64,000 nt of DNA, taken from contig JACCGJ010001492.1 in assembly GCA_013407085.1 (NCBI GenBank), positions 62,001-126,000 on the forward strand. Direction: 5' to 3'. This DNA comes from Atriophallophorus winterbourni. Lineage: Eukaryota > Platyhelminthes > Trematoda > Plagiorchiida > Microphallidae. The notes under the pieces were generated by a model. That model had not been told where the DNA came from. It was given only the letters and a program-made list of their open reading frames with translations, and searched no databases. Both the position numbers and the translations under genes were made by a program. Below are positions 22,011 through 34,259 of this stretch, one piece after another (within the stretch, counting starts at the first letter, position 1; each line of letters starts with the position of its first letter).

Positions 22011-25000
22011 GACAACACTGGAAACAAAAGTACGTACGACGTTGTAATTGTAAATTAACCGTGCACCTATTGAGCCGTTCCAATGTTTGGGTTTGTGAGG
22101 AATGCTTGGCAAATCGCAACTTCACACAAGCACTTTCCTTTGAATAAAATTAAATTACTCAATTGTTTTTCTCCAATGCATTAGAAAATAAAATAACCCA
22201 ATATTTTTATCATATTGTAAAACAACGGACTTCTATTTTTCAACAGATGGGTACAGCAAATTATTTTGCAATCTCCAAAACGTCGCCAATTTAATTAGTA
22301 CAATTTACTTGCCCCAGATTGTATGACGTGCATTTTATATCATGTAAACAAAACAGTCACATTGTAATTGCCTAATTGATTGATGGGTTAACTATTTGAT
22401 TTATCATCCGATATCACAATGTATGAATTTTAAATTTTAAATTAAACTTGGCAGCTGCAACTTTCCCAAAAGAAAACGCTTGCATACGCACGTGATTAAA
22501 TAAAAAATGGAAGTTGGGTTTTTCAATTATATGTCGACGCTCTCCTCACGGACGACAATGATGTTGCTGCTGCTGATGATGATGGACAAGTCAGTATCTC
22601 ATTACCCCTGACTGACAGCTCACCATCGCTTGTCCTTCAAAAGTAGAAGAGATTTAGATAAGAGTTCGAGATGGTGAAATTGATCCTCAAGTGGAACAAA
22701 GATTAAATGAGTGACAGCTTTATTTTTTCCAGGTTTCCTGACGGAATCAAATAGAGTGTCACAGGCAGAATAGTTTAAACAGCAGTAAATTTACAGAAAT
22801 AAAAAATTTAATTGGGGTATGATTGTTATATCTGATTCCAAAAAAATCGTTCAATTAACCTCGGAAAATCGATTTTTTCTTTAAATTAATCAAAACACTT
22901 TTACCACTAAAACATGCAAGTGCTGAGCATCATTCTTGTTCGAATGCTGAATTTTTTCATGTTTAAATTGACCGCTACGAGCAATAGATCTTTCCCCGAT
23001 AGGCAAATAAACCATCCCAGGGTCTGAAAACAAATTATGTATTTATAAATGGGCGCGCGTGCATACGATTTCTCACTAACGTTTTATGTGCTCTCCTCTG
23101 CCGGTAATTAATGTTTGAATAATCCCCGTCCAAGTTTATCACCTGATCTGGTCGTCTGAGGTCCGATTTATTATCGCGCTGCATTCGTCTTTCCCAAAGA
23201 GAGTGCTGAACTCGTTTGTCAATAAACCAATTCGGATTGATTAATGGATCGGCTGTCAAAGTTTGTTCAAGTATTTGTGCCTGTATTGTGCGTGCGCGTG
23301 AGAAATTTCCAGCGACGATACGTTTGCTTGTTCAGCGCGTCGACTGACGTTTGTATTATGCAGCAACCTCGGACCGGTAGTGAACCAATTTGACAGGACA
23401 CTTGATTAATAGGACATTGCTGATCTATCTTCACGTGACAACTTTCATAGCATTGGTAAACTATCATGACCGTACCCGCTGCCCTGTACAAGAGCATCAG
23501 TTCAAAATTATTCAAAGTTAAATCAATTATTGATGTTTTCGCATGTCGTACGATCGCGAGCAATGGAAGACTGCAGTGTGAAACAGGAAATGGTGTTGAA
23601 ATATTGAAATTGGGCGAAGCAAGCGAAAATATATTTTTCAGGTGCGATCAAGTTAAATTAATATAACATTTAGAAATCAATCGAATTTACAATTATTAAA
23701 GAGCATTGATTTAATTCCTATTTATTCGAAATTGATACACCATTGACAGGAAAAAGATATAGTGATTTTTGAGCACTAAACGAAACACAGTTTATTTGTA
23801 ATGCTATTTGCTGTTACTTTTCAGCGTCCCTCATAAAATTTCTGTTAATAACATCATGATACAAAGCGCTCAAAGAAAACCCTGAGTAGATTAGTCTGTT
23901 TAAATAATTAAATTTATTATTTTAGATTGATTTTGGAAGGCTTTCCTTAAAGTATGAAATTCAAGTGTACATATTCGGGAACAACGAGCGACTTCGTTAC
24001 TAGAGAATCGAACGCCAGTTAGAAATTCTTTCTGAGATAGCGAATTCTCTTTGGCGGTCATCAATTTCTAGGGTTCGACATTCGGCCGATCCCGTTATCA
24101 GAATTGTAAATGGTCAAAAATTATTTAAATGCACGTGATACAATGATGCCGTTGCAAGTTGATCATCACGGGACGGACTGTGCTGGAATTTTTTGTGCGA
24201 TGACAACGAATTTTGAGTAAATAAATGTGGCATAAATTTCACTGAGATAAAATTATGACGCATTTTCAAATAAAAGTGAAAATTTGACGGTTCGAGGGAC
24301 ATCAATGTGCACAATTGGCAAACAATGTTTTGAAGAATAAGCAGGTTGGTTGTGGGAAAGTTATCCAAATGAAGCCTTAAATTTCTGGCATCATATACCG
24401 TGTAGCTACTATTGCAAAGCATGCTAATCTTGATCGTGCTTGCCATATCGGTTTAGCGCAAACAATACGAATGTGGCGTTTGATGGAATTGCTCCAGAAT
24501 GCGAATATAGTATCGAAAATGACCTCTAATTCATATTCAAACGCATTCGTAAATTAGCTACGAATTTTGCTTCAGATTATAACTAACCATCACCACTCAG
24601 CCCCGCTTCCTGTCGATTAAACTACAATATGTGTGTTGCTACCTGCAACTGATCTAAATATATATTAAGTGACCCCACAGATTTCCACGGACGCATGCAA
24701 GAGCTACAAATGTAATATTTAGCGGACTGCATACCTTTTTATTCTACACTTTCAATTCAATTACTGTAGAAAAAACTAGAATAAATAGACGGATTTTCCC
24801 GAAAAAGGCAATTTGTTTAAATTGAGAGACCGGGTGAATAACGTTATGATTAACATCGAGGTTTGAATCAAATTAAATGAATCACAAAATGTTCAAATGT
24901 TCAGAATTACAAGCAAAAAGAATCACGTTGCGGGTTGTGAAAAGGGAATCATTTTATACTATTTTTCGTGCAAATTGTCCAACACTTTGCTTATAATCAA

Positions 25001-25859
25001 ATGTGTATAAATCTCGCGTCCGCATATTTATTTAATATTAGGTTATGAGGTTCTACCGAATGAACTTCGTTAATCGAGTAGGCGGGACTACATTCACATC
25101 AATCTCTATTTTAATGAATACCTTGCCTCACAGTGTCCTTGCTATTGTTAATCAAGTTAATTCTTCGACAAATCACGAGAAATTATCCTTGCAACCTGAA
25201 CTACAAAGCTCAGTAGTCCCACGAAACCAGACTGGTTGCCGAAATGGCGTAGATTGTAACTGTCTTACGGTGACCACACGACGGTACCGCAACTAATTTC
25301 AGACCAAGCAACAACTACAAAGCGCAGCTTCTCAACAGTGGAGTCGGAGGATGGATGACAGTTGATTTGAACCATTCCCTCCCCTCGTGATGACATGCAT
25401 CTGTCAGTTTGGACAGCCAGCAGAAACAACAGCCCTGTCACGGTTCAATGGAGCATGACAGAGGTATGGGGAATTGCAAGAAGCGCATGAGGTTGATGAC
25501 GATGATGATGATGATGAACATGACATTGACGACAACAGGCAGACTAGAAATATAGTTTAACATTAAAAATACATGGAAAGTTTTAAAAATTTATTAAATT
25601 CACGAGTCAGTTTGATTGTTCAAACATTTGTGTTTACAATAACGCTGCTTGGCTCCGTGATCTGAATGGTATCTCTTTTTGATCTTGGAAAGTAGGAAAT
25701 ATTTACATAATATAATTCAGTAGATAGAGCGCCATTTTTCCTGAGGCCTATCTATTAATATTTTGTCTAACAGCTCGATTTATATAAATTAACAATTGTT
25801 CATTGTGAACGTTATCATGATCCATAGTATTCCGTCCGTTGAATTAACAAGAAATCTTG
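22011..25859. other. No supported gene; simple repeats
   Basis: Nearly 4 kb with no recognisable coding region. Simple repeats are a TGC/TGA-rich run at 22552-22584 and a (GAT)n run at 25494-25516. Open frames of up to 110 codons (24114-24446 minus, 23267-23563 minus) show no domain and no splice support. Confidence 0.5.
25494..25516. repeat. (GAT)n microsatellite
   Basis: GATGAC followed by about six GAT units. Confidence 0.9.
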
Positions 25860-26010
25860 GTAAACAAGTTGCGCTCATATGTCACTGTTGTACAAGGTTG
25901 GTACGACCAACCTGTTCAGTCACAAGTGCCCAAGCACATGTTTCAAGCGCCTGTGGATTCTGATCCTACTGTTTCCACCTCATGAGTGTAAACGGTCGTG
26001 GGTGGGTGTG
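25860..26010 (+). repeat. Family A-related copy with deleted ribozyme core
   Basis: TCAAGCGCCTGTGGATTCTG and ATCCTACTGTTTCCACC lead into CTCATGAGTG, and then directly TAAACGGTCGTGGG. Compared with 58.65 kb, about 12 bases covering the stem II loop, its 3' strand and GAAA are missing. The upstream palindrome GGTTGGTACGACCAACC is at about 25896-25912. Confidence 0.7.
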
Positions 26011-26164
26011 ATATAGGTACATGCAAACGAGCATTTTAGAAATATTAGTATTAGCTGTCGGTTTTTTTCCTTGTAGATCATTGTCCGATGCGACTTGGTT
26101 GTAACGAACAGTATATGAGTCTGTTTGTGAGGTGAAAATTAGCAAAACAGAATGCATTTAATTC

Positions 26165-26810
26165 GAATTCGATTAGAGAAGGATTTGGAAACATTGAGCA
26201 GATGGTCAGAGAGGAACAAGCTTTCATTCAACCTCAAAAAGTGCAAAATGTTGCAGATAGGTAGAAATTTTTCATTCTATTTTAAGGTTGAGTCTCAAAA
26301 ACGGGAGTAGACAACAAAAAATCGGAAATATGAGTAACAGCATGCCACGGGAAGCCATATACTACCAACCCTGTAGCATGACCGGTATGCTTCGACGTAT
26401 ATTGAGACTTTTTCAATCGAAATATTTCTCCTTCCCCTAAATACGTAAATAAACCCAGATTTTGACTACACAGTGCCAACTTGGGCACAAAGGCTACGAA
26501 TGACATCAAGCAGCTGGAGAGGATTTATTGCAAAGCAATGAAAATAGTTGGCAGTCTTTGCGATCTTCCTTATGCAACCATTGGTATGTGTATGGAAATC
26601 TCGATTAATTGAGGGTTTAAAACCTAAGTAAGTGTCTCAATAAAACGTCGGTCAGGCTGTTTAGTCCTGCTATAGGAATTCAAGCCATACTACACGCAGG
26701 CACATCTTGGTATTGGATATACCCTATTCTCACCGGAACTGCAGTCGGTTCTCGTATGGCGTTGTACAGCGATGATGTTTTTATACCATAAATTCTTGTA
26801 TCTTGAAACA
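26165..26810 (+). mobile_element. Old CR1-like fragment
   Basis: An in-frame block near 26178-26275 reads LETLSRWSERNKLSFNLKKC then KMLQIGRNFSF, the segment just after the FADD motif in CR1 RT. It continues in broken frames (PDFDYTVPTWAQRLR, FIAKQ). The end is ACCATAAATTCTTGTATCTTGAAAC at 26785-26809, the family's 3' tail. Both the catalytic motif and the endonuclease are absent. Confidence 0.75.
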
Positions 26811-26984
26811 TGAATTCGAGTTTAAAAACATCCCTCCCGTGCTACTCATTTTTGCACCAAACGCTTCGTAATTAAACTCAGAAGCGATCAACCTAGTTAT
26901 ACTTCGAACGCAAACCAGAGCTTCCTAATTTTTATTCGTCATGATCAAATTTCGACTTCCCGATTTCAAGTGAACATTTCACAA

Positions 26985-27035
26985 TCGCCGTTTGATGACG
27001 GCAAACAAACAATAACCCATTCTTGATCGTAAGTG
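26985..27035 (+). repeat. Degraded family A core
   Basis: TTGATGACGGCAAACA at 26992-27007 matches the family A core; the GAAACCGGT strand is degraded to AACCCATTCTTG. Confidence 0.4.
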
Positions 27036-27039
27036 AAAC

Positions 27040-28315
27040 ATCTTAATACATGGATGCACTATTAACAAATGACCTATTCCACCCATCAACGAACTAACCA
27101 ACTCAGTGGAAGTCGTCAATTTTTGTGGACCGACTTTGCAGTATAGTTTTAAATTCGTCATAATTCCTTGCATGTAATGCTCAAGAAACAAGGGTTACAC
27201 GCTACAATGGAAACGTTCACAATGTGTTCGTGTCCAATATAACTACATCGGGATTAAGTCTCATGAGTTAGCATTAGAAAAATTAATAATATATAATAAT
27301 ATGACGTAATAATAAATTTACGTGTAATTTGTATGTATACACATCTTGCAGATATCTGGAAATATTTTAAATTATGTAGATCTGATTATGCGGGGGTAAT
27401 TATAACAAGCCGATCGAGGTCATTTCGCCTTTCTTGTCCCAACGTTTATCACAAGTTGTTGACCCGATGTCACTCAATCTACCATCAACCAATGTCACCC
27501 CCACGCTTCGGTCTATCTGTCGATTGAATCACAATTCATCTCTAAGGTCAATTTTCCTAACGGGGACGAAACTCATGCCGAGAATCCGTAAAATAAGAGA
27601 ACACTAATTGGTCACACGCACATGGCAACGTATAAAACACAAGCCAATCTTCGCACTACAACACAGACCTCGAACGGTCTGGTTGAGTTAGCACTTTGAT
27701 AATTTTTGTCAATCGAGTTCGTGCGAATCGGTTCAATTTCATCAATCACCAATTTGCGCTCGCTTCACCTATCTCGAGAATTGGCATATCGCTCAATATA
27801 GTCGGACGTTGTCCACATGCTTTTGTTTCCGGAGATGCTGTCAATGGAAACAACCTCATGCAATTCATCGGAAACCAAAATTCTTGCAGAAATTTTTTTG
27901 ATGCCTTTGGGCTTTTAGGCGCTTCCTGACTATGCGTTGTGCCAGAGGATAATCTTCTGTACATCGTTCAAAACTTTATGATTAACAATTCTTGTTTTTG
28001 CATTTTCCACCCCAGACGATTAGTAGACGAACTCGTGAAATCCTGAAGTGAATTCGAAGCAAACCAGAAGTAGTAAACCAAAACGGTACGGAATTCATAT
28101 AGTTATTCACACGGCTCAATTATTGAGCTGGACCAGGCAAAAATCTCTGTCAAATATCCGAACAATTTCGAGAACGAACTCCCAGTAAAAAAATAATTCA
28201 AAGTTTAAATTCCAAACACCATACATTATCAAAGGTATGGAGCACTATGCTTAACAGATTGAGACAAAGCTTTAGCACATATTTTCTGAATGGATTGTTT
28301 TCAAAAGTTTCAGTG
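27040..28315. other. No supported gene
   Basis: A plus-strand open frame at 27696-27929 ends cleanly and its region is less AT-rich than its surroundings, but no domain is recognised. Confidence 0.45.
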
Positions 28316-28317
28316 GA

Positions 28318-28570
28318 AAAAAGTTTGTAATGAATCGGTGAAAGAGGTTTATTGGTAACGTTTCGCTTCTGACTCAGAAGCTTCGTCAGACCAAGGGTGT
28401 CAGTACGAACAGAGATCAATCTTAAATTTCATTCGCCTGACCAATTATAAGCGGGTTAAGAACTGCACAGTCCACGGTGAATGCTGCACTCCTTAAGTTA
28501 GACTGGCGCGATCAACATCAACTGACGCACCACCACCCCTACGTGCCGTATAATCCCTTAATTGTTTTGG
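28318..28570 (-). repeat. Family B repeat copy, minus strand
   Basis: The reverse complement aligns with 20040-20290 over the whole length (GGGATTATACGGCACGTAGG through CTGTTCGTACTGACACC and the CTGACGA core). It forms an inverted pair with the plus-strand copy at 28655-28790. Confidence 0.8.
28350..28397 (-). ncRNA. Best family B hammerhead-like core
   Basis: On the minus strand CTGACGA is at 28389-28383, followed by one extra A, then stem II GCTTCTGA/TCAGAAGC. GAAA is at 28364-28361, then CGT, then T at 28357 (H17, permissive) and ACCAA. TTGGT upstream pairs with ACCAA as a 5-bp stem I. Stem III is the self-complementary ACGT. All invariant core bases are present. The extra base between CTGACGA and stem II departs from the textbook fold. 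Confidence 0.5.
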
Positions 28571-28654
28571 TCTTTGTTGGTGTGAATGACGGATTAGCTC
28601 GATTGCATACTCGGTGCGCACACACTGGGTCACGCACGTTAATGCTCATCCGCT

Positions 28655-28790
28655 GCAGAACCCTTGGTCAGACGAAGCTTCTGAGTCAGAAGCAAAACGT
28701 GACCAATAAACTGCTCTCACCGGTTCTCATTACAAACTTTCCTTTTTCATGATTATGATACCCCGACCGGTCACGAACATTTTCCATTAC
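28655..28790 (+). repeat. Family B repeat copy, plus strand, mutated core
   Basis: The sequence runs from CCCTTGGTCAGACGAAGC (core changed to CAGACGA) through GCAAAACG (GAAA changed to AAAA) to CATTTTCCATTACATT. Both changes hit invariant hammerhead bases, so the core is dead. Upstream of the core it does not match the other copies. Confidence 0.75.
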
Positions 28791-29595
28791 ATTGCTTCAG
28801 CGTAAATGTTTGCCAACCTCAAATAAACATTCATTTGACTTTCGACATTTAGAGAAAAACATTTTCATGTCTCGATTACCAGGGCGTTACATGTCTAGCA
28901 ACCAAAAGCTAACATTTTGCACTGATCACCCGCAGCGTTGTATCATGGGCAATTTATTATTATCTTCCGGCGACATTGATGTATCTATGTTTGATAGATG
29001 AAATTGTAGAAAAATGAAATTTTGCGTTTTGGTAAACGAGTTCTGATCCCGCGGACGTAGAATGCTATTCTGCATGAACGACGTTAATCCTGCCGCATGT
29101 GTTTTACAGTCTGAATTACTATTCGCATAATATTGGGAAGAGTAGTGAAGGCGAATAGTGTATTTCATTGGAATCTTTGAGCAAGTATAAACCAATTTTT
29201 TCTAGAAACATCCATTCATAAACACGCATTTACCTAAACAACCACACCTATTTGAGCTAAATATTAATGAAGACAACAAGCAGAACTCGTCAAAAATTTG
29301 GCAATGATGAACAATGTATTCCATTAACTCAGCCATAAAGTGAACCACGTCCATTCACTCTGATCGACTCAAAGTTCGAGGAATCGAATGACTAAGGGAA
29401 TCGAACATTTTGCAGCGTGAAAAATTAATATTGGTTTTATCAAAACCAGCACAACAATCAACCTATAAGCTGAAACCTCGTAAAATCTATCGCAAAATGC
29501 TGAACACACTTCAACGGTTGTAATAAATCCGGATTGAAGTTTTTCGGACAGACGGACCTTAAAAAACCAATGAATAACAATTATAAGTCACTTCG
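28791..29595. other. No supported gene
   Basis: No recognisable feature; open frames are short and unsupported. Confidence 0.5.
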
Positions 29596-29599
29596 AAAA

Positions 29600-29651
29600 A
29601 TGTTTTGCTGATGACGTCATCTAGCTAGATGACGAAACGTCCAACAACAAC
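29600..29651 (+). ncRNA. Hammerhead-like motif with GUC site (third type)
   Basis: CTGATGA is at 29608-29614, then one extra C, then a perfect 9-bp arm pair (GTCATCTAG/CTAGATGAC, 29616-29633). GAAA follows at 29634-29637, then CGT and C29641 as the predicted cleavage base (GUC). Upstream TGTTTTG pairs with CAA-C-AACA over 7 bp with one bulge as stem I. Stem III is the minimal ACGT. Because stem II is a perfect palindrome without a loop, the intramolecular hairpin needs its central bases unpaired, which fits dimer folding as well. The style resembles Penelope-like element ribozymes. No Penelope coding region is adjacent. Confidence 0.5.
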
Positions 29652-29659
29652 TACACAAG

Positions 29660-30400
29660 CTCGGCGAACACGATGTGAACAACATCCTCATCCTGAGCTA
29701 CGTATATTCTCCACTAAAGAAAATGTTGTCTGTGACTTGGCAGCCGTCAGCTTTGTTGTGATGGATTGCATGTGCGTCAATTCAAACAAGAGTGGAGAAT
29801 ACTTTGCAGCACAAAATGAGTGGGTTCGGAAATTTTATGCAAAAATATTAGATTGTGAATAACCGAAATGCTGTATGCCTCTGGTGCGGTTATCATCATC
29901 ATCATCGTCGTCGTTGAAAGCGGTGTGGATAATGAGACAAGCATCATCTCTTGTTTGCATTTCACTAAAATATATCAACTAAACACAAACTATTCATTTA
30001 GGATGCAGTGATGTGAACTTGCTTAATCAAATTGATTTTTTTAATTTTGTGGTGGTTTTCTTTGGTAAAACTTTGTCATGGATAGACATATCGAACACCA
30101 CTTTTCGTGTTTATCCATTTAACCTTTCGTCTACTGACAGTAACTCTCGTTACCACCTCAAAAAAGCAGTCGATTGCTCAGTAGCTCCCGTTGGTACCAT
30201 CAGTCATCATCGGAGTGCACTTGTCAGGCAGCGTCTGGCATCTGATCCATAGAAATTAATCATGTGTTTTATTTATGCCATAATTAAGCAGAATAACACA
30301 AAATATCATAAAATACGTATATCCAATTACCGTAGACAAAGGGGTAAACGCGTGAATAAAAATCTCCCCGAAAACGCTCATGGCGATATACAGTAAGTGG
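29660..30400. other. No supported gene
   Basis: Contains a (CAT)n/(CGT)n run at 29891-29914. Open frames at 29629-29862 and 30013-30252 have no recognisable domain. Confidence 0.45.
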
Positions 30401-30404
30401 TTAT

Positions 30405-30830
30405 ACACCACCGTCATTCCAGGGTCTATGTTCCGTACACCGAAAGATTGCGACGTCTAGGTCTATGTGACTTCACTCAAAGGAGATACAACGCGATTTA
30501 TTCTGACCTATAGAATTGTGTCTACCACTTGCTTGATGGGTGTGAGGGAAAGTGACAATCCATACTTATCCATTTATGTCCCAATTTCCATATTGAATTG
30601 CCGGCACGTTATTTTGCCGTATATGTGATATTCCTTTGCAATTACTAACCTCGATATGGCGTTGACTCTCCTTGTCTGGTGATATTTAAAGCGAGATTGG
30701 AATTATATATGCAAAAAACATTATTCGTGAGCCATACACTTGATATACTCCACTCGTTATCTACTATTATTTTTAAAAATTCATTCATACCGTAATCCTC
30801 TGGTTTTGTAAAGTATGGCCTTGATACTTT
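30405..30830 (+). mobile_element. CR1-like 3' fragment, same family as 8690-9831
   Basis: The nucleotide sequence follows 9370-9790 closely (GTACACCGAAAG, GGTCTATGTGACTT, TTGTGTCTACC, ATTCGTGAGCC, CATACCGTAATCC). It has several small deletions and is 5'-truncated in the ORF2 C-terminal region. Confidence 0.8.
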
Positions 30831-31965
30831 ATTTCTTAAAAATACGGCGGCTTTTCTTCAAACTGAAGATGGAGGAAAAACAAAATTTATAAAAACAAAG
30901 GGATCCATTTAAGTTAATCCATTTAAGAATTAACTCGTTTTTAATTGAATTTCTTATTATGCAACCACATTAGCACTAATCAACACCATTTGTGCCTTGC
31001 AGCTTCCATTTACTTTTCCTCTAAACCGCCTATCATTCATATGCGCGAAGACTTACACGACGCAAGTCCGATTCAGTCTGTTCGTCACAGTTTCCAACGA
31101 ACTAAATGATTGACGTTTTGACCCCATTCTACTAACTGCCCGTCACTCATTCACTCGTTTTAGCATGCCTTCGCTTGGCTTTGGTTTCGCGCTGACTTGT
31201 CTTCGCTTGCCATGCGAGGCGAGGGGGTGGTTTTCCCGATTTTTGAGCTTCGCCAGTGAAAGCAGTTCAGTTCACCTCGTAAGGATGCCACTCAGCATGC
31301 ACGCACACACACGCGCCGATCGGCAGTGGACTGTCAGTCATGCCGCACAACTCTATGCTCTTATACCCTCATGAAGTTTGGCGCAATACGATGCTGTCCA
31401 TCAACACTACCACCACAGAGTCGCTTGGGTCAGATTGGACTTGGTAACAAATCTACAACCACGGATTGTCAATAATTTGATTCACGTCGTCTGCACCGTT
31501 TTGCATATTTTTCTCTCTTAAAGAATAGTGAGCAACGGCTCTAATAAATGGTTATATATTCAAATTTTCACGGCCACCATTGAAATTGAATAGTGATCAT
31601 TTATTTAAAATATAATTGGTAGCCGTATTTCGTGATTCGTGAATTATAAGGAACTATAAAAGCCTCTGTTTTGTCCACAAATTATTTTCAGTTTCACAAA
31701 AGGAAAGAAGCTGCTAGATTGCCTTGTGGAATATTATCGATCTCACCGTCTGAAAATAATGAAAACCATTGTATCATGGGCTACGAATCTTCAACTCTGA
31801 ATAGTTCCGTCGATCAATGATTAGGAACGCCAGTCGCGGGAAAGCTGTATTGGAAGAACAGCTTCAACCTCTGAACAAGTAGTTTTCTTGCACGCGTGTC
31901 AACGCAGAAACAGAATCCTTAAATCCTCACACCGACGGTTACAAATGGAACGACATAATCGGCAC
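30831..31965. other. No supported gene
   Basis: A GC-richer patch at 31140-31340 holds a 69-codon open frame but no recognisable domain. Confidence 0.45.
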
Positions 31966-31969
31966 AGGC

Positions 31970-32340
31970 TGCAAACGCTGTTTACTGATTTCCACACAAA
32001 CGAATTAAAAAATATACAAGCGATGTCGACATTGACAGATGGAAATGTGAAGATCGAATGGGCCTGAAATTTACCAACGATTAGAAGACGCCATCACCAA
32101 AACAGCTCCAAAATCCCGGGTCAACAAACGCCATGACCTTGAAAATAAGAATTAGGATTATAACTTCTCATCCGGATACTACCAACGGGAATTTTGACTT
32201 AAGAACATTGCTAAAAGTCTCACAGAAGATGCACCAGAAGCAGTTCGCCAAAGAATCGTATCTGCACTCACCAGGAATATGAAACATGCTACGCACAAGC
32301 AAATGAAAATTTTATCTAAAATTAAATTGTTGTGAAAAAT
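31970..32340 (+). mobile_element. Possible Penelope-like RT remnant
   Basis: A conceptual reading gives EDAITKTAPKSRVNKRHDLE, then KNIAKSLTEDAPEAVRQRIV and ATHKQMKILSKIK. The order resembles the charged region that precedes the first RT motif of Penelope-like elements (R..V...L......T..EM..I..L). No catalytic motif follows and several stops interrupt it. The assignment is tentative; it could be another decayed coding sequence. Confidence 0.25.
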
Positions 32341-33890
32341 AAAATCAGGTATTCAAATGGAAATACCGCTTTTTCTAGTTTCGCCAACAATAAATATATC
32401 GTTTTGTGCGCATTGAAATACTTCTACAACGGTTAGCCATTGTTGTCATAAAATCTACCGTTGAGACTAAAAACGTTTGTTTTATGAAAGAAGTTTGATT
32501 TTAAATGTCAGTGACACAAAACTATTGATCATCTCACGACTTGTAACTTTACTAATTAAGGTTTAATCTTTATTTTTCTGCAATTTTACACCCCCAAAAT
32601 AGGAAAGTGTCAACTGTCAAAACGCAGACGTCCAAGCAACAATCGTTCATATCATTCGCTTGCAAATTTCTAATAATCCATTGACAGCAAAATCGAAATC
32701 GTTCGATCACACAATTGTTCGATCAATCAATCAATCAATCAATCAATCATGCAATCAATTGTTCATTCAACCGGATCTAATCTACCTATCGGAAAAATTA
32801 TCAATCCCTACTGACAGTCGTTGCATAGTACTAGAGGTGACGGGTCAGCGGTTCCATTTTAGTAATCAAAATAAATTTTCTAACTAAGCAATCAGACCAT
32901 CAATTCTACATCGCGAAATTTTGTGATTACTCTCTAGAAATCGATCGTTAAATAACCGGTAAATAGCCAAATGATTACGATAAAATGAATCAGGGTTAGG
33001 GATTTCTCTGATCCGGTTCTAAGATACTGTAAGGTTACATCTTGGATATATTAGTTGAATAGAGGGGATTTCATATCGACTGACGCATAATTCGTTCTCT
33101 TTCAACACCTTGAGTTCATACATGAAAACTTCAAGCGCTTCTGAATGACAGATGCAGTAATAGAAATATATTATCTAACAAGGGATTTTCACACCTGGTA
33201 GTGAGTTAATAGCCGCAAATAATGTAAATTTAGTTTACTTGATTGCTTATTAAATTATAATATGAATTTGAAACCGGAAACATACCAGCGACTAAAAATG
33301 GTCGTTTTTAATATCAGAAATAGTCTTAATCGTTGTTAAAAATGATAGAATTTTTAATTAGTTGAACAACAAAAATACGCGCCAATTTCATTGAATTACA
33401 CCACTGAAAACGCTGCATATCCGAGAAAGATTACTTATTTATTTATTATTAAATTCAGAACTCAATCGCCATCAGAGAATTCAAACAAGGCGCTTCTTAT
33501 CACATCACCCATTTAAACAAAATGATGATTGACAAGCTGGGTGACAGGGTACACGCTATGCGAATGTCTGGACTAATTTGCTCATTCAATCATCATTAAC
33601 AAATTGAAACTGACAAATTCCTCGTCAAGAAGAATTGGTCGACCTGGAGTGATAGAATTTTTACGAAAAGCAAAACAAATTAAAGGATGAAAACACAACA
33701 TGTTATGAATTCCATGTTGCTAACCAAAACTGATTATCCTCCGAATCTATTCAGTTAAAATGTTGAATAAAACTGGTGTACCAAATAAGAGAATGGTTTT
33801 AGAAATTTCTTCGAAACTTGACGCTAGCAAAATATTTTTTAAGGATTAATCTGTATTCAGTAGAAAGAAGGGAAACATATTGTCCGTGTA
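32341..33890. other. No supported gene
   Basis: Only a short (ATCA)n run at 32720-32749 stands out. Confidence 0.5.
32720..32749. repeat. (ATCA)n microsatellite
   Basis: About seven tandem ATCA units, followed by a broken unit. Confidence 0.9.
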
Positions 33891-33894
33891 TTGT

Positions 33895-33990
33895 GATGGC
33901 ACTTACACTCCACAACCAGGTTCTGGCTGTTTTCCGTCATCAGGTTGAGACAGAAAGATTAGGTTTAGTGAGGCTTGAAAACGACTTACG
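33895..33990 (-). repeat. Family A core copy, minus strand
   Basis: The reverse complement reads CCTAATCTTTCTGTCTCAAC, CTGATGA (33943-33937), CGG-AAAACA-GCC, AGAACC, TGGTTGTGG and AGTGTAAGTG. It matches the family A unit at 655-720. One A is missing from GAAA, which breaks the catalytic core. Confidence 0.75.
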
Positions 33991-34259
33991 TTTTTACCCT
34001 TATAACAACACATAAACTCAACGCACATTAATGCTGAGTGCGATAGTTCAGCTGTTCTCCTTGTCAGAGGAACAGAAATTTGTTATCTCGTTTAGATGGC
34101 ACAAACCACTGTCGCAAGTTATTGAGAAAATGCCATATTTATGATAAAGGAAGCAAATATGTGCTATATCGGATTAACGAATTAAAGTCAAACTCTCCAA
34201 AAAATCGCCTAAACAACAATGCCCATCAGATCTAATCGATGTTAGCTTACACTGTATCT

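Noticed and set aside
24114..24446. 110-codon minus-strand open frame
   Set aside because: No recognisable motif and composition resembles surrounding AT-rich DNA.
27696..27929. Host exon or DNA-transposon fragment
   Set aside because: Composition differs slightly from neighbours, but neither strand gives a recognisable transposase or protein domain.
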